DNA of 23,797 bases from Candidatus Zixiibacteriota bacterium (GCA_012797915.1 JAAZOE010000018.1:1-23797), one strand, 5' to 3'; counted from the stretch's first letter, positions 14,973-22,565 are shown. Notes: generated from the sequence alone by a model not told the origin. Numbers and translations: made by a program.

Positions 14973-15427
14973 GCAAAGAAAAAGTGGAAAACCAAAATGC
15001 CGTCATTTCCAAGGAAAAGTACGGCGAATTGCTCCGCTGCATCGACTTACACGATATATATTTGACCGACGCCAAAATGTCGGCCAATCGGGATGCGCTT
15101 TTGGCGGGGGCAAATGTTGCCTTATCCTTCAAAGAAGAAATAAAACTCGCGCATACCTCGCAAGATTCTGCGAGAGTATTCGTCGATTATTCCTTTCGTG
15201 GAAAGAGCGGGAACCGAATCGTCATCTCGATTTTTGTAAGATTCACCGTGGTTTTTCAATTGAAATCAGATTCCCCTTTCCCCGTTGAATTTTTCGATGT
15301 TTATAATAAATCCAGTCTTCCATTTCAGACATTTCCCTATTTCAGGGAATTTGTCCAATCTACAGTGGCTCGAATGGGATTGCCGCCCTTGGTATTGCCT
15401 TTAAGGAAGTCCATTCCCGTGAAATAG
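14969..15427 (+). CDS. SecB-like chaperone associated with a toxin-antitoxin pair
   Basis: The 152-residue protein has the SecB fold pattern: an LRCIDLHDIYLTDAKM opening strand, two central amphipathic strands (LSFKEEIKLAHTS, SARVFVDYSFRG), then VISIFVRFTVVFQL, and a closing block FPYFREFVQSTVARMGLPPLVLP. That block is the diagnostic SecB ending (FPYaRE, then R.G.PPL.L). It is closer in style to TAC chaperones such as Mycobacterium tuberculosis Rv1957 than to export SecB, since it has an N-terminal extension and lacks the acidic tail. AAAGGAGG lies 10 bases before the ATG, which overlaps the antitoxin stop. It should protect or fold the antitoxin. It ends in TAG. Confidence 0.8.
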   Translation: MSKEKVENQNAVISKEKYGELLRCIDLHDIYLTDAKMSANRDALLAGANVALSFKEEIKLAHTSQDSARVFVDYSFRGKSGNRIVISIFVRFTVVFQLKSDSPFPVEFFDVYNKSSLPFQTFPYFREFVQSTVARMGLPPLVLPLRKSIPVK

Positions 15428-15441
15428 GACAACAAAATGAA

Positions 15442-15461
15442 ACCCGCCTAAAAACGCGGGC
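15442..15461 (+). terminator. Weak hairpin after the island operon
   Basis: CCCGC and GCGGG form a 5-bp stem around an 8-base A-rich loop, about 15 bases past the SecB-like stop. The following bases (CTTGCCCT) are not a proper T tract, so termination here is uncertain. Confidence 0.3.
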
Positions 15462-15567
15462 TTGCCCTACCAAGAGGGTTTCAATACTTGCCCTTTTCTA
15501 TCCAGTGGGTCAAAATTCGGCGTGCGTAAGCTGGTCGTGACCCGTCTCCGGTCGGCCCAAAAAAGGC

Positions 15568-15596
15568 TTTACATCCGAGGGGAAAAGGAATAAATT
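15568..15596 (+). promoter_or_regulatory. Candidate promoter for ileS
   Basis: TTTACA (15568-15573) and TAAATT (15591-15596) are 17 bp apart. The predicted start is about 20 bases before the ileS ATG at 15626. That leader is too short for a T-box, and no T-box elements were seen. Confidence 0.5.
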
Positions 15597-15625
15597 ACTT
15601 GGCTTAAAAATTGTAGGAATTGAGC

Positions 15626-17086
15626 ATGAAATTCGACCAGCTAAAAGAGAATTTCTCCTGGACCGATATAGAACGGCAAATCCTTCAATTCTGGGATGAA
15701 AACGGGATTTTCCAGAAATCGATCGACCAGGCGGCCGGACGACCCGATTTTGTCTTTTTCGAAGGCCCCCCGACTGCCAACGGCCGTCCCGGCATTCACC
15801 ATGTCATCAGCCGGACAATCAAGGACCTGGTCTGTCGTTATAAGACCATGCAGGGCTTCAAGGTAGACCGAAAGGCCGGGTGGGACACCCACGGCCTGCC
15901 GGTCGAGGTCGAAGTCGAAAAAAAGCTGGGACTCGATTCCAAACAGAAAATCGCCGAATACGGCGTTGCCCGGTTCAACGAGGAATGCCGGAAATCGGTC
16001 TTCACCTACAAAAAAGACTGGGACGAAATTACCCGCCGGATCGGGTACTGGCTCGATCTGGATAAGGCCTATATCACCCTCGAAAATTACTATATCGAAA
16101 CCGTCTGGCATGTCCTGGCCAACTTTTTCGATCGGGGTCTCATCTATCAGGGACATAAAATCGTCCCGTTCTGCCCTCGATGCGAAACGACCCTGTCGTC
16201 GCATGAGGTCTCGCAGGCCTACGCCGACGTCAACGACCCGTCCGTCTTCGTCCGGATGAAAGCCGCCGATGGCGACTTTTCCTATCTGGTCTGGACGACC
16301 ACTCCCTGGACGTTGCCGTCAAACGCCGCCATCTGTTTCCATCCGGATCAGCAGTATGTCCGGGTCAAATACAACAGCGAGGAACTGGTTCTGGCCGAGG
16401 CGTTGGCCGGGCGGGTGCTGGGCGGGGAATTTGACGTCTTGGATCGCAAGCCCGGCGCGGCTTATGCCGGGCGGAAATACCGCCCGTTGTTCGATATCTT
16501 CGCCGACCAGGCCGACAAGGCGTTTTTCGTCGTTACCGGCGATTTCGTGACCATGGAAGACGGCACCGGGATCGTGCATATAGCGCCCGGCTTCGGAGCC
16601 GATGACTATGAAATCGGTAAAAAGCACGGCCTGCCGGTGCTGCAGGCGATCTATGAAAACGGGCATTTCAAGGAAGACACCGGCTGGCTGGCCGGGAAAT
16701 TCGTCAAGGACGCCGATCCGGAGATTATCGCCGACCTGAAGAAACGGGGATTGCTCTACACATCGACTATCTACACCCACAGCTACCCGTTCTGCTGGCG
16801 ATGCGATTCTCCGCTGATTTATATCGCCCGGAAATCATGGTATATCCGTACCACCCAGTTCCGCGACAAGCTTTTGGAATACAACCGGCGGATCAACTGG
16901 TATCCCTCCGAGATCGGGTCGGGGCGGTTCGGCGAATGGCTGGAAAACAATGTCGACTGGGCGCTGTCCCGGGAGCGGTTCTGGGGCACGCCATTGCCGA
17001 TCTGGATCTGCGAAAGCTGCGGCCATACCAAGGCGATCGGCTCGATCGAACAACTTCACCGCGAGGGGACCAATGTCCCGGCCTAG
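15626..17086 (+). CDS. ileS: Isoleucyl-tRNA synthetase, N-terminal part up to an in-frame TAG
   Basis: The start is ATG 15626 with AGGA upstream; a TTG at 15620 is also in frame. This part holds the class I signature as GIHH (residues 56-59, after FFEGPPTANGRP), the GWDTHGLPVE region, and the CP1 editing domain with VWTTTPWTLPSNAAI and GTGIVHIAPGFGADDYE. Then follow RKSWYIRTT and the start of the metal-binding insertion (ICESCGHTKA). The frame stops at TAG 17084-17086 (codon 487) and continues directly with normal synthetase sequence, so this is half of one enzyme. Alone it lacks KMSKS and could not charge tRNA-Ile. IleRS is essential, so either the stop is a consensus error, or it is read through, or another copy exists. 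Confidence 0.9.
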   Translation: MKFDQLKENFSWTDIERQILQFWDENGIFQKSIDQAAGRPDFVFFEGPPTANGRPGIHHVISRTIKDLVCRYKTMQGFKVDRKAGWDTHGLPVEVEVEKKLGLDSKQKIAEYGVARFNEECRKSVFTYKKDWDEITRRIGYWLDLDKAYITLENYYIETVWHVLANFFDRGLIYQGHKIVPFCPRCETTLSSHEVSQAYADVNDPSVFVRMKAADGDFSYLVWTTTPWTLPSNAAICFHPDQQYVRVKYNSEELVLAEALAGRVLGGEFDVLDRKPGAAYAGRKYRPLFDIFADQADKAFFVVTGDFVTMEDGTGIVHIAPGFGADDYEIGKKHGLPVLQAIYENGHFKEDTGWLAGKFVKDADPEIIADLKKRGLLYTSTIYTHSYPFCWRCDSPLIYIARKSWYIRTTQFRDKLLEYNRRINWYPSEIGSGRFGEWLENNVDWALSRERFWGTPLPIWICESCGHTKAIGSIEQLHREGTNVPA

Positions 17087-17122
17087 GTCGACCTGCACAA
17101 GCCGCACATCGATGACATCGGC

Positions 17123-18808
17123 ATGCCCTGCCCGGCCTGTTCCGGCCCAATGAAGCGGGTCCCGGAAGTGATCGACGTCTGGTTCGATTCCGGGGCGATG
17201 CCGTTCGCGCAGTGGCATTACCCGTTCGAAAACAAGGACCGGTTCGATACGCTGTTTCCGGCCGAATTCATTTCCGAGGCGGTCGACCAGACGAGGGGAT
17301 GGTTCTATTCGCTTCTGGCCATATCGACCATGTTCTACGACCAGCCCTGCTTCAAGAACTGCATCGTGATCGAGTTCGTGGTCGACAAAGAAGGCAAGAA
17401 GATGTCCAAGCATGTCGGCAACGTGGTCGATCCGTTTCTCATGGTCGACACCTACGGCGCCGACGCCGTCCGCTGGTACATGCTGGTCACCTCCCACCCC
17501 TGGATCGCCCTCAAGTTCGATCCCGAGGGGGTGGCGGTGGTTCAGCGGAAGTATTTCGACACCTTCAAAAACTGCTATGCTTTCTGGGCGCTCTACGCCA
17601 ACATCGACAACGTCGCCGATGAGGCCGCCCGTAAAAAGGTCGGTGTGGGCGAATACCTCCGTTCGCAGGCCGGTCCCGAAACGCTGATCGACCGCTGGGT
17701 CCTTTCCCGCTACCATTCGACCGTCAAGGATGTCCGCGACGCCCTGGATAACTACAATCTCACCCGGGCGATCCGGCTGGTCCAGGATTTCGTCATCGAG
17801 GACCTGTCCAACTGGTACATCCGGCTGAACCGATCCCGCTTTTATGGCAGTGGCGATGACCCCGACAAAATGCTGGTGTACAGCCGCCTGTATGATATTC
17901 TGGTCGGCGTTTGCGGCCTGATGGCCCCGTTCGCGCCGTTTTTCAGCGACTATGTCTACCGGCAACTGCGCGGGGCTGCGACCGGCCAGGAGCCGGAATC
18001 GATTCATTTGACTTCTTTCCCCGCATTCGACGCGGCCAAAATCGAGCCGCAATTGGAAGCGGAAATGGCCCTGGTTCAGAAGCTGGTTTCGCTGGCGCTG
18101 TCGGCCCGGAAACGGAAAAACCTGAAAGTCCGCCAGCCGCTGACCCGGATTCTGACCCATACCGAGGACGGTCGGACGCTGTCGCCCGAGGTGGCCGAGG
18201 TCATGCTCAAGGAACTGAATATCAAGCGGGCGGAACCGATGGACGACCCGGCCACGTATATCTCGTTTGGGGCCAAGCCGGTTTTCTCCCGATTGGGGCC
18301 GAAGCTGGGCAAGGATATCGGGGCGGGGGCCGAGGCGATCAAGAAACTGACGCCGGATGAGATTAAACGGTTTTTGGCCGACGGCCATCTTAAAGTTGCA
18401 TTTGACGGCCGGACCGTCGATCTTGCCCCCGAGGACGTCGAGATTCTCCGGAACGAGAAGGACGGCTTCGCGGTTGAGTCCGACGGGGCCCTGACGGTGG
18501 CGCTGGACGTCACCCTGACAAGCGATTTGGTGGACGAGGGCTTTGCGCGCGAGATCGTCAACAAGGTCCAGAACATGCGCAAAACCTCCGGCTTCGAGGT
18601 TACCGACAGGATTCGTATCAGGCTGTTTGCCGATGAACCGCTGACCGGCGCCGTCGGCAGATATGAAGCATACATTTGTGCCGAAACCCTGGCCGATTCT
18701 TTGGAGAGGGCTGAGCTGGTCCGTGCCGATCAGAGCGCCCAGGAATGGAACATCAACGGTCAAAGAGCGGCGCTGACGGTTCTGCGGACGAACAGCGCGG
18801 GAGGTTAA
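17123..18808 (+). CDS. ileS: Isoleucyl-tRNA synthetase, C-terminal part downstream of the TAG
   Basis: ATG 17123 is only the first possible restart and has no Shine-Dalgarno. Homologous sequence (VDLHKPHIDDIG) begins immediately after the TAG at 17084. This part contains a CxxC metal motif (CPACSG), VIDVWFDSGAMPFAQWHYPF, the KMSKS-equivalent KKMSKHVGN (codons 591-599 counted from 15626), the anticodon-binding helical domain (LDNYNLTRAIRLVQDFVIEDLSNWYIRLNR), and a type-2-like C-terminal region. Across the stop the whole would be about 1,060 residues, normal for type 2 IleRS. TAA 18806-18808 overlaps the Shine-Dalgarno region of the next gene, implying one transcript with dksA-like and lspA. 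Confidence 0.9.
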   Translation: MPCPACSGPMKRVPEVIDVWFDSGAMPFAQWHYPFENKDRFDTLFPAEFISEAVDQTRGWFYSLLAISTMFYDQPCFKNCIVIEFVVDKEGKKMSKHVGNVVDPFLMVDTYGADAVRWYMLVTSHPWIALKFDPEGVAVVQRKYFDTFKNCYAFWALYANIDNVADEAARKKVGVGEYLRSQAGPETLIDRWVLSRYHSTVKDVRDALDNYNLTRAIRLVQDFVIEDLSNWYIRLNRSRFYGSGDDPDKMLVYSRLYDILVGVCGLMAPFAPFFSDYVYRQLRGAATGQEPESIHLTSFPAFDAAKIEPQLEAEMALVQKLVSLALSARKRKNLKVRQPLTRILTHTEDGRTLSPEVAEVMLKELNIKRAEPMDDPATYISFGAKPVFSRLGPKLGKDIGAGAEAIKKLTPDEIKRFLADGHLKVAFDGRTVDLAPEDVEILRNEKDGFAVESDGALTVALDVTLTSDLVDEGFAREIVNKVQNMRKTSGFEVTDRIRIRLFADEPLTGAVGRYEAYICAETLADSLERAELVRADQSAQEWNINGQRAALTVLRTNSAGG

Positions 18809-18810
18809 CG

Positions 18811-19191
18811 GTGAAAAAAGCGGATCTGAAAAAATACGAGAAGCTCCTTCTCGAGAAACGCAAGGCGTTATTGGAGGACCTGGACGATCTCCGCAAGGAT
18901 TCCGCCAACACCATCAAGGATTCCACCGGGGAGTTGTCCTCCTACACCTACCACATGGCCGACATGGGGACCGACGCCCAGGATCGGGAGAAGAAATTCC
19001 ATCTGGCTTCCAAATCGGGACGGCTCGTCTACCATATCGATGAGGCCCTGCGGCGCATTCAGGACGGCACCTATGGCAAGTGCGCCTCGTGCGGCGAGGA
19101 AATCAGTACCGCGCGCCTGGAGGCGGTTCCGCACGCCCGGTTGTGCATCGCCTGCAAGGAAAAGGAAGAGAAAAACAAGGCCCGGGCCTAG
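18811..19191 (+). CDS. TraR/DksA-family C4 zinc-finger protein
   Basis: From GTG 18811, with GGGAGG six bases upstream, the protein has 126 residues. An N-terminal coiled coil (LKKYEKLLLEKRKALLEDL) leads to a C4 zinc finger with Cys91, Cys94, Cys112 and Cys115 (CASCGEEIS, CIACK). Proteins of this family bind the RNA polymerase secondary channel or act as small regulators. The coiled-coil tip residues of true DksA (DxxDxA) are only loosely matched by GTDAQDRE, so DksA-like activity is uncertain. The longer frame from 18745 lies inside ileS and was rejected. It ends in TAG followed directly by an in-frame TGA, and the next gene's GTG shares the G of that TAG. Confidence 0.88.
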   Translation: MKKADLKKYEKLLLEKRKALLEDLDDLRKDSANTIKDSTGELSSYTYHMADMGTDAQDREKKFHLASKSGRLVYHIDEALRRIQDGTYGKCASCGEEISTARLEAVPHARLCIACKEKEEKNKARA

Positions 19192-19730
19192 TGAACGATA
19201 AACTCCTCAGGCTGCCGGCGGCGCTGTTCAGTCTGGTGCTGGTCTCCGATCAGATTACCAAGCAGATCGCTTTGAACTCCCTGACGCCGTCGGTCCCCGT
19301 TCCCTTTCTCGGCCAGACCGTCCGCTGGACCCTCGTCTATAATCCCGGCGGCGCGTTCAGCACCCGGCTGGCCGGCTCCCTTTTCTATCTCATCTTTTCG
19401 CTGATTGTCCTGGCTTTCCTGATTTACTATATTATCAAGAACCGGCAGGCGCGGTTCGCCGTCATTCCCCTGTCGTTCGTCGCCGGCGGCGCGGCCGGCA
19501 ACATCATCGACCGCTTCCGTTTCGGCCAGGTGGTCGATTTCATCGACTGCGACATCCCCGACATCACCATCGGGTCGTACAATCTCGACCGCTGGCCAAT
19601 CTTCAACATCGCCGATTCGGGCATCTCCTGCGGCATCATCGCCACTATTATCCTGATCTATTACTTTTCCCGCAAAGCCAAACGTCTGGCGCAAGCCGAT
19701 CCCGATCTTCCCGAAACGAAACCGCAATAG
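19191..19730 (+). CDS. lspA: Lipoprotein signal peptidase (signal peptidase II)
   Basis: This 179-residue, four-helix inner-membrane aspartyl protease cleaves the signal peptide of diacylated prolipoproteins. VSDQITKQIA in helix one, YNPGGAF, the block GGAAGNIIDRFRFGQVVDFID and FNIADSGIS are the family signatures. The catalytic dyad is Asp116 (VVDF) and Asp142 (IADS). The loop between the two aspartates is somewhat longer than in E. coli. It starts with GTG overlapping the stop of the upstream gene, so translation is probably coupled in an ileS-traR/dksA-lspA operon, a common bacterial neighbourhood for ileS and lspA. It ends in TAG. Confidence 0.95.
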   Translation: MNDKLLRLPAALFSLVLVSDQITKQIALNSLTPSVPVPFLGQTVRWTLVYNPGGAFSTRLAGSLFYLIFSLIVLAFLIYYIIKNRQARFAVIPLSFVAGGAAGNIIDRFRFGQVVDFIDCDIPDITIGSYNLDRWPIFNIADSGISCGIIATIILIYYFSRKAKRLAQADPDLPETKPQ

Positions 19731-19768
19731 TATTCTCAACGACTGATTTTCGAATCTTCTCCGACCGC

Positions 19769-19797
19769 TTGACGCCCGGCGGGAGTGACGTTATTGT
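19769..19797 (+). promoter_or_regulatory. Candidate promoter for the barrel-like protein
   Basis: TTGACG (19769-19774) and TATTGT (19792-19797) are 17 bp apart, about 30 bases before the GAGGAG Shine-Dalgarno of the downstream gene. Confidence 0.5.
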
Positions 19798-19836
19798 TGG
19801 TAAAACGATGTTCACCCCATGAACGAGGAGTGGAAA

Positions 19837-20400
19837 GTGAAGACGACGGCAATCATTGGCGTGCTATTGACGGTTCTACTGGCCTCGACAGCGGCCGCCT
19901 TCGACGGCCATCGCAAGGGGTTCGTCATCGGCGGCGGGCTCGGTTTCGCGCCGATTGTGAAGTGGGAAGTGGAAGAATCGCTCGAAGAAGGCGTTCCGTA
20001 CGGCCATGACGAGACAAGGGCCGGTGTCGGGCTCCACCTCCTGATCGGCTACGCCTGGGGCGAGAAGAACATGATCGTCTATGAAGGAAACGCGGCCGGA
20101 TTCACCACCGCCGTGTCCGATAAGTCCGCCGCGCAGGGGTTCAGCGGCGTCGGTTGGTATCATTACTTCGGCCGGACGGGCAAGACGGCCTTCACTGTCG
20201 CCGGCCTCGGGCTGTACGGTTACGATGCGGAATACGACGATCCCCATGACAGCGGTTTCGGGATGCTTCTGGGGGGCGGGTACGAGTTCGCGCGCCATTG
20301 GCAGGTGGGAGGGTATTTGTCCTTCGGGTCTACGACATCCCACGACCGCGATTACAATCACGCCACTCTGAACGTGCTGGTCAGCGGAGTGTTTTTCTAA
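19837..20400 (+). CDS. Small outer-membrane beta-barrel-like protein
   Basis: GTG 19837 is preferred over ATG 19819: GAGGAG (19825-19830) is correctly placed for it, and the product then begins directly with a signal peptide (KTTAIIGVLLTVLLASTAAA-F). The mature protein has about 165 residues with alternating amphipathic strands (GFVIGGGLGFAPIV, GVGLHLLIGYAWG, FTVAGLGLYGY, GMLLGGGYEFARHWQVGGYLSFG). It ends LVSGVFF, a terminal Phe typical of BAM substrates. Length suggests an eight-stranded OmpA/OmpX-like barrel. Function is unknown. It has its own candidate promoter and is convergent with the SDR gene. It ends in TAA. Confidence 0.83.
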   Translation: MKTTAIIGVLLTVLLASTAAAFDGHRKGFVIGGGLGFAPIVKWEVEESLEEGVPYGHDETRAGVGLHLLIGYAWGEKNMIVYEGNAAGFTTAVSDKSAAQGFSGVGWYHYFGRTGKTAFTVAGLGLYGYDAEYDDPHDSGFGMLLGGGYEFARHWQVGGYLSFGSTTSHDRDYNHATLNVLVSGVFF

Positions 20401-20414
20401 ACGCACCCGATAAC

Positions 20415-20434
20415 GGGCGCGCAGCTGCGCGCCC
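20415..20434. terminator. 20-bp perfect palindrome between convergent genes
   Basis: GGGCGCGCAG followed by CTGCGCGCCC is exactly self-complementary. It lies 15 bases past the barrel-protein stop and about 38 bases past the SDR stop. It may act as a bidirectional terminator, though neither side has a T tract. Confidence 0.45.
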
Positions 20435-20471
20435 TAGGAATAATGACCGGAGTATCTTCACCTGCCTGCCG

Positions 20472-21248
20472 CTATTTCGGCGCGCGATAGGCCACCATCG
20501 CGGCGGCCTGATTGGTCGGCATAATCCGCACCTGATGGATGTTCACGTGCGGCGGACGGGTCACGCAAAACAGCACCGCCTCGGCCACATCCGCGCCCGA
20601 TAATGGCGTGATTCCTTCGTATACTTTCCCCGCCCGCCCCGTATCGCCGTGAAAGCGGACGATGGAAAACTCGGTCTCCACCATGCCGGGATCGACCGTC
20701 GAAACCCGAATCGGCGTATCGACCAGATCGATCTGCATCCCCTTGGTGATGGCGTCCACCCCGAACTTGGTGGCGCAGTAAACGTTACCGCCGGGATAGA
20801 CCTCGTGTCCCGCAATCGATCCGATGTTGACCACGTCCCCCTTCTTCCGCGCCACCATCCAGGGGATAACCACCCGGCTGACATAGAGCAGTCCCTTGAC
20901 ATTGGTGTCGATCATCTCCTCCCAGTCGGATAAGAGTCCCTCGTGCAGTTTATCCAGCCCCCGGCTGAGTCCGGCGTTGTTGACGAGGATATCGATCGCT
21001 TTCCACTTCTCCGGCAGGGCGGTCAGCGTTTTCTCGACTTCCTTCTGATTGCGGACGTCGAGAGCGAACGCATGGATTTCGACACCGTACCTATCCGTCA
21101 ATTCCTTGGCCAGCTTTTTGACCCGGTCTTCGCGACGGGCGCAGATGAGCAGATCGGCCCCTTCGCGGGCCAACACCTCGGCGCAGGCGCGGCCGATTCC
21201 CGATGAAGCTCCGGTGACCAAGGCGATTGTATCTTTCAGAAGCGGCAT
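20472..21248 (-). CDS. Short-chain dehydrogenase/reductase, YdfG-like
   Basis: From ATG 21248 (AGGAG 7 bases upstream) the protein has 258 residues; the in-frame ATG at 21266 is less well placed. It is a classical SDR: cofactor motif TGASSGIG, ARR after strand two suggesting NADP preference, NNAG, catalytic Ser in NIGSIAG, YCATK (Tyr-x3-Lys), and the DPGMVETEF loop. The DVAEAVLFCVTRPPHVNIHQVRIMPTNQA ending is characteristic of the YdfG/NADP-dependent 3-hydroxy-acid dehydrogenase group. Substrates of that group include L-allo-threonine and 3-hydroxypropionate; the one used here is not known. It ends in TAG. Confidence 0.9.
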   Translation of the reverse strand: MPLLKDTIALVTGASSGIGRACAEVLAREGADLLICARREDRVKKLAKELTDRYGVEIHAFALDVRNQKEVEKTLTALPEKWKAIDILVNNAGLSRGLDKLHEGLLSDWEEMIDTNVKGLLYVSRVVIPWMVARKKGDVVNIGSIAGHEVYPGGNVYCATKFGVDAITKGMQIDLVDTPIRVSTVDPGMVETEFSIVRFHGDTGRAGKVYEGITPLSGADVAEAVLFCVTRPPHVNIHQVRIMPTNQAAAMVAYRAPK

Positions 21249-21289
21249 GGTCGCACTCCTTTTCATGGAATCATCGTATATGGCGGCAA

Positions 21290-21316
21290 TCTATACCGTC
21301 GGGCACGGGCTGTCAA
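21290..21316 (-). promoter_or_regulatory. Candidate promoter for the SDR gene
   Basis: A consensus TTGACA (21316-21311) is followed 15 bp on by TATAGA (21295-21290), or 17 bp on by TAGATT (21293-21288). The predicted start is about 35 bases before the ATG at 21248. Confidence 0.5.
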
Positions 21317-21435
21317 GCGGATGACCTCGCGGTCGACGCCACATAAAAGACAAACCGGCGTGGGGATATCCGACCGCCGGTTTGTGCGCCTCTCCGATAG
21401 GCTCCGACCGCCAATCCATGACGGCCGGTATGTCC

Positions 21436-21936
21436 CTATTTGGCTTTTTTATCTTTCATCTCCTGCTTTTCTTTGCCGGATGCGGGCGCAGCGGCGGGCT
21501 TATCCATGGCCGCCAGGAATTTCTTCGGATCCTTGTTGAAATCGGCGACACATTTTTCACAGCAGAAGTAAATGCGCCGTCCTTCAAAATCGGCGGATAC
21601 CGTCTTGTGGGCCAGCTTTTCGCCGGATACCGGGCAGGTCGTCTGCACGTTTTCGAACAACACGCCCTCGGCCGCGGCTTTCTGGAAATACTTGTCCGGC
21701 TCGCCCTTCATTTTTTCCGGGCACCCCTTGCAGCAGAAATAGACCCGCTGCCCCTGGATGTCGGCATAGACGGTGGAGTCGATCTTGTATCCCATCACCG
21801 GGCAGATCGTCTGGTTATGAACCTGCTTCGGCGCCTCTTTCGGCACTTCCGCCGCCGGAGGAGCGGCGGCGAAAACGTTTAACCCCAGCGCCAGGGCGAT
21901 TCCCAGGATGACTAAGACTGCGTTGCGCTTTCTCAT
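21436..21936 (-). CDS. Exported protein with two YHS/TRASH-type metal-binding domains
   Basis: The 166-residue protein starts at ATG 21936, with AGGAGAGG before it, and has a signal peptide (residues 1-24). Two tandem YHS-type modules follow. The first has CPVMGYKID (Cys45), then YFCCKGCPEKM (Cys68, Cys69, Cys72). The second has CPVSGEKL (Cys101), then YFCCEKCVADF (Cys125, Cys126, Cys129). Such modules bind soft metals such as copper and are found in copper-handling proteins. The tail is charged and low in complexity (GKEKQEMKDKKAK). A copper or heavy-metal role in the periplasm is inferred from the domains. It ends in TAG. Confidence 0.87.
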   Translation of the reverse strand: MRKRNAVLVILGIALALGLNVFAAAPPAAEVPKEAPKQVHNQTICPVMGYKIDSTVYADIQGQRVYFCCKGCPEKMKGEPDKYFQKAAAEGVLFENVQTTCPVSGEKLAHKTVSADFEGRRIYFCCEKCVADFNKDPKKFLAAMDKPAAAPASGKEKQEMKDKKAK

Positions 21937-22058
21937 CGATGACCTCTCCTGTTCTCTGTCGTCTCGTGTTGCCGGGCTCCCTGTCGAGTCAGAACGCCGT
22001 AACCGGGCGAATCGTTTCGGCTGGCCGGCCGTTTACCCCAATGGTCGCCAGCGCCCAT

Positions 22059-22087
22059 ATTATACGCCGGCCGGCCCATTGTACATC
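22059..22087 (-). promoter_or_regulatory. Possible promoter for the YHS gene
   Basis: A consensus TATAAT lies on the minus strand at 22064-22059, but no good -35 hexamer lies 16-18 bp upstream (TGTACA occurs at a 15-bp spacing). It stands in the otherwise empty 233-base gap before the YHS gene. Confidence 0.3.
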
Positions 22088-22169
22088 AGGAAAAAGAAAG
22101 TCCAATTCCGACATCATAACCGGATCGCTCCCGTCCGGTCGAAGACCCCTTCCGCCCGCCGCGGTCGGA

Positions 22170-22565
22170 TTACTTTGCCGTCGAAGGGTTGACTGTCGGC
22201 AACCCCTCGAACTGCTCGGACTGTTTGGTGACACAGCGGCAGAAGCCGTGGAAAATGGCGCAGATGCCTCCCATCATCGAGAATATCCCCCAGAACAGCG
22301 GGCGGCCGATGATATGCATCATGGTCGGCTGGGAGTACGGCAGAAGCAAAATGCCCCAGGTAATCAAATAGGCCCCCACGACAATACAGCAATGGCCGAA
22401 CACCAGGGTCGGCACCCGGCTGCCTCGTTTCAGGGCCAGGAAAATCAGGGCCGCCCCGATAATCATCGGGACGACGCCGCCCGGACTCCTCGATATAATC
22501 GTGGCCCAGATTCCCAGGGCGACCAGCGCGACGCCCAACCCGGCGGTGATTCTGCTTGGCTTCAC
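22170..22565 (-). CDS. Small four-helix membrane protein of unknown function
   Basis: GTG 22565 is chosen because AAGGAGG stands 6 bases upstream. ATG 22604 is in frame but has that Shine-Dalgarno inside it. The protein of about 131 residues has four hydrophobic stretches: VALVALGIWATII, VVPMIIGAALIFLAL, VFGHCCIVVGAYLITWGILLL, and FWGIFSMMGGICAIFHGF. It also has a Cys-containing HGFCRCVTKQ near the end. No family is recognised. It lies in the same orientation as the YHS and SDR genes but is separated from them by a 233-base gap. It ends in TAA. Confidence 0.75.
   Translation of the reverse strand: MKPSRITAGLGVALVALGIWATIISRSPGGVVPMIIGAALIFLALKRGSRVPTLVFGHCCIVVGAYLITWGILLLPYSQPTMMHIIGRPLFWGIFSMMGGICAIFHGFCRCVTKQSEQFEGLPTVNPSTAK

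Noticed and set aside
14962..15288. Arginine-rich 108-residue frame starting seven bases before the SecB-like gene
   Set aside because: Out of frame with the SecB-like protein, three bases from the Shine-Dalgarno, and with no protein-like composition.
14969..15427. Housekeeping SecB export chaperone
   Set aside because: It is translationally linked to an antitoxin-like gene in an AT-rich island and lacks the usual acidic SecB tail; a TAC role fits better.
15428..15625. T-box leader before ileS
   Set aside because: No specifier stem or T-box motif is visible, and the likely transcript leader is only about 20 bases.
16835..18763. 642-residue minus-strand open frame opposite ileS
   Set aside because: It mirrors the codon structure of a GC-rich conserved gene; the plus strand encodes the synthetase and the mirror translation matches nothing.
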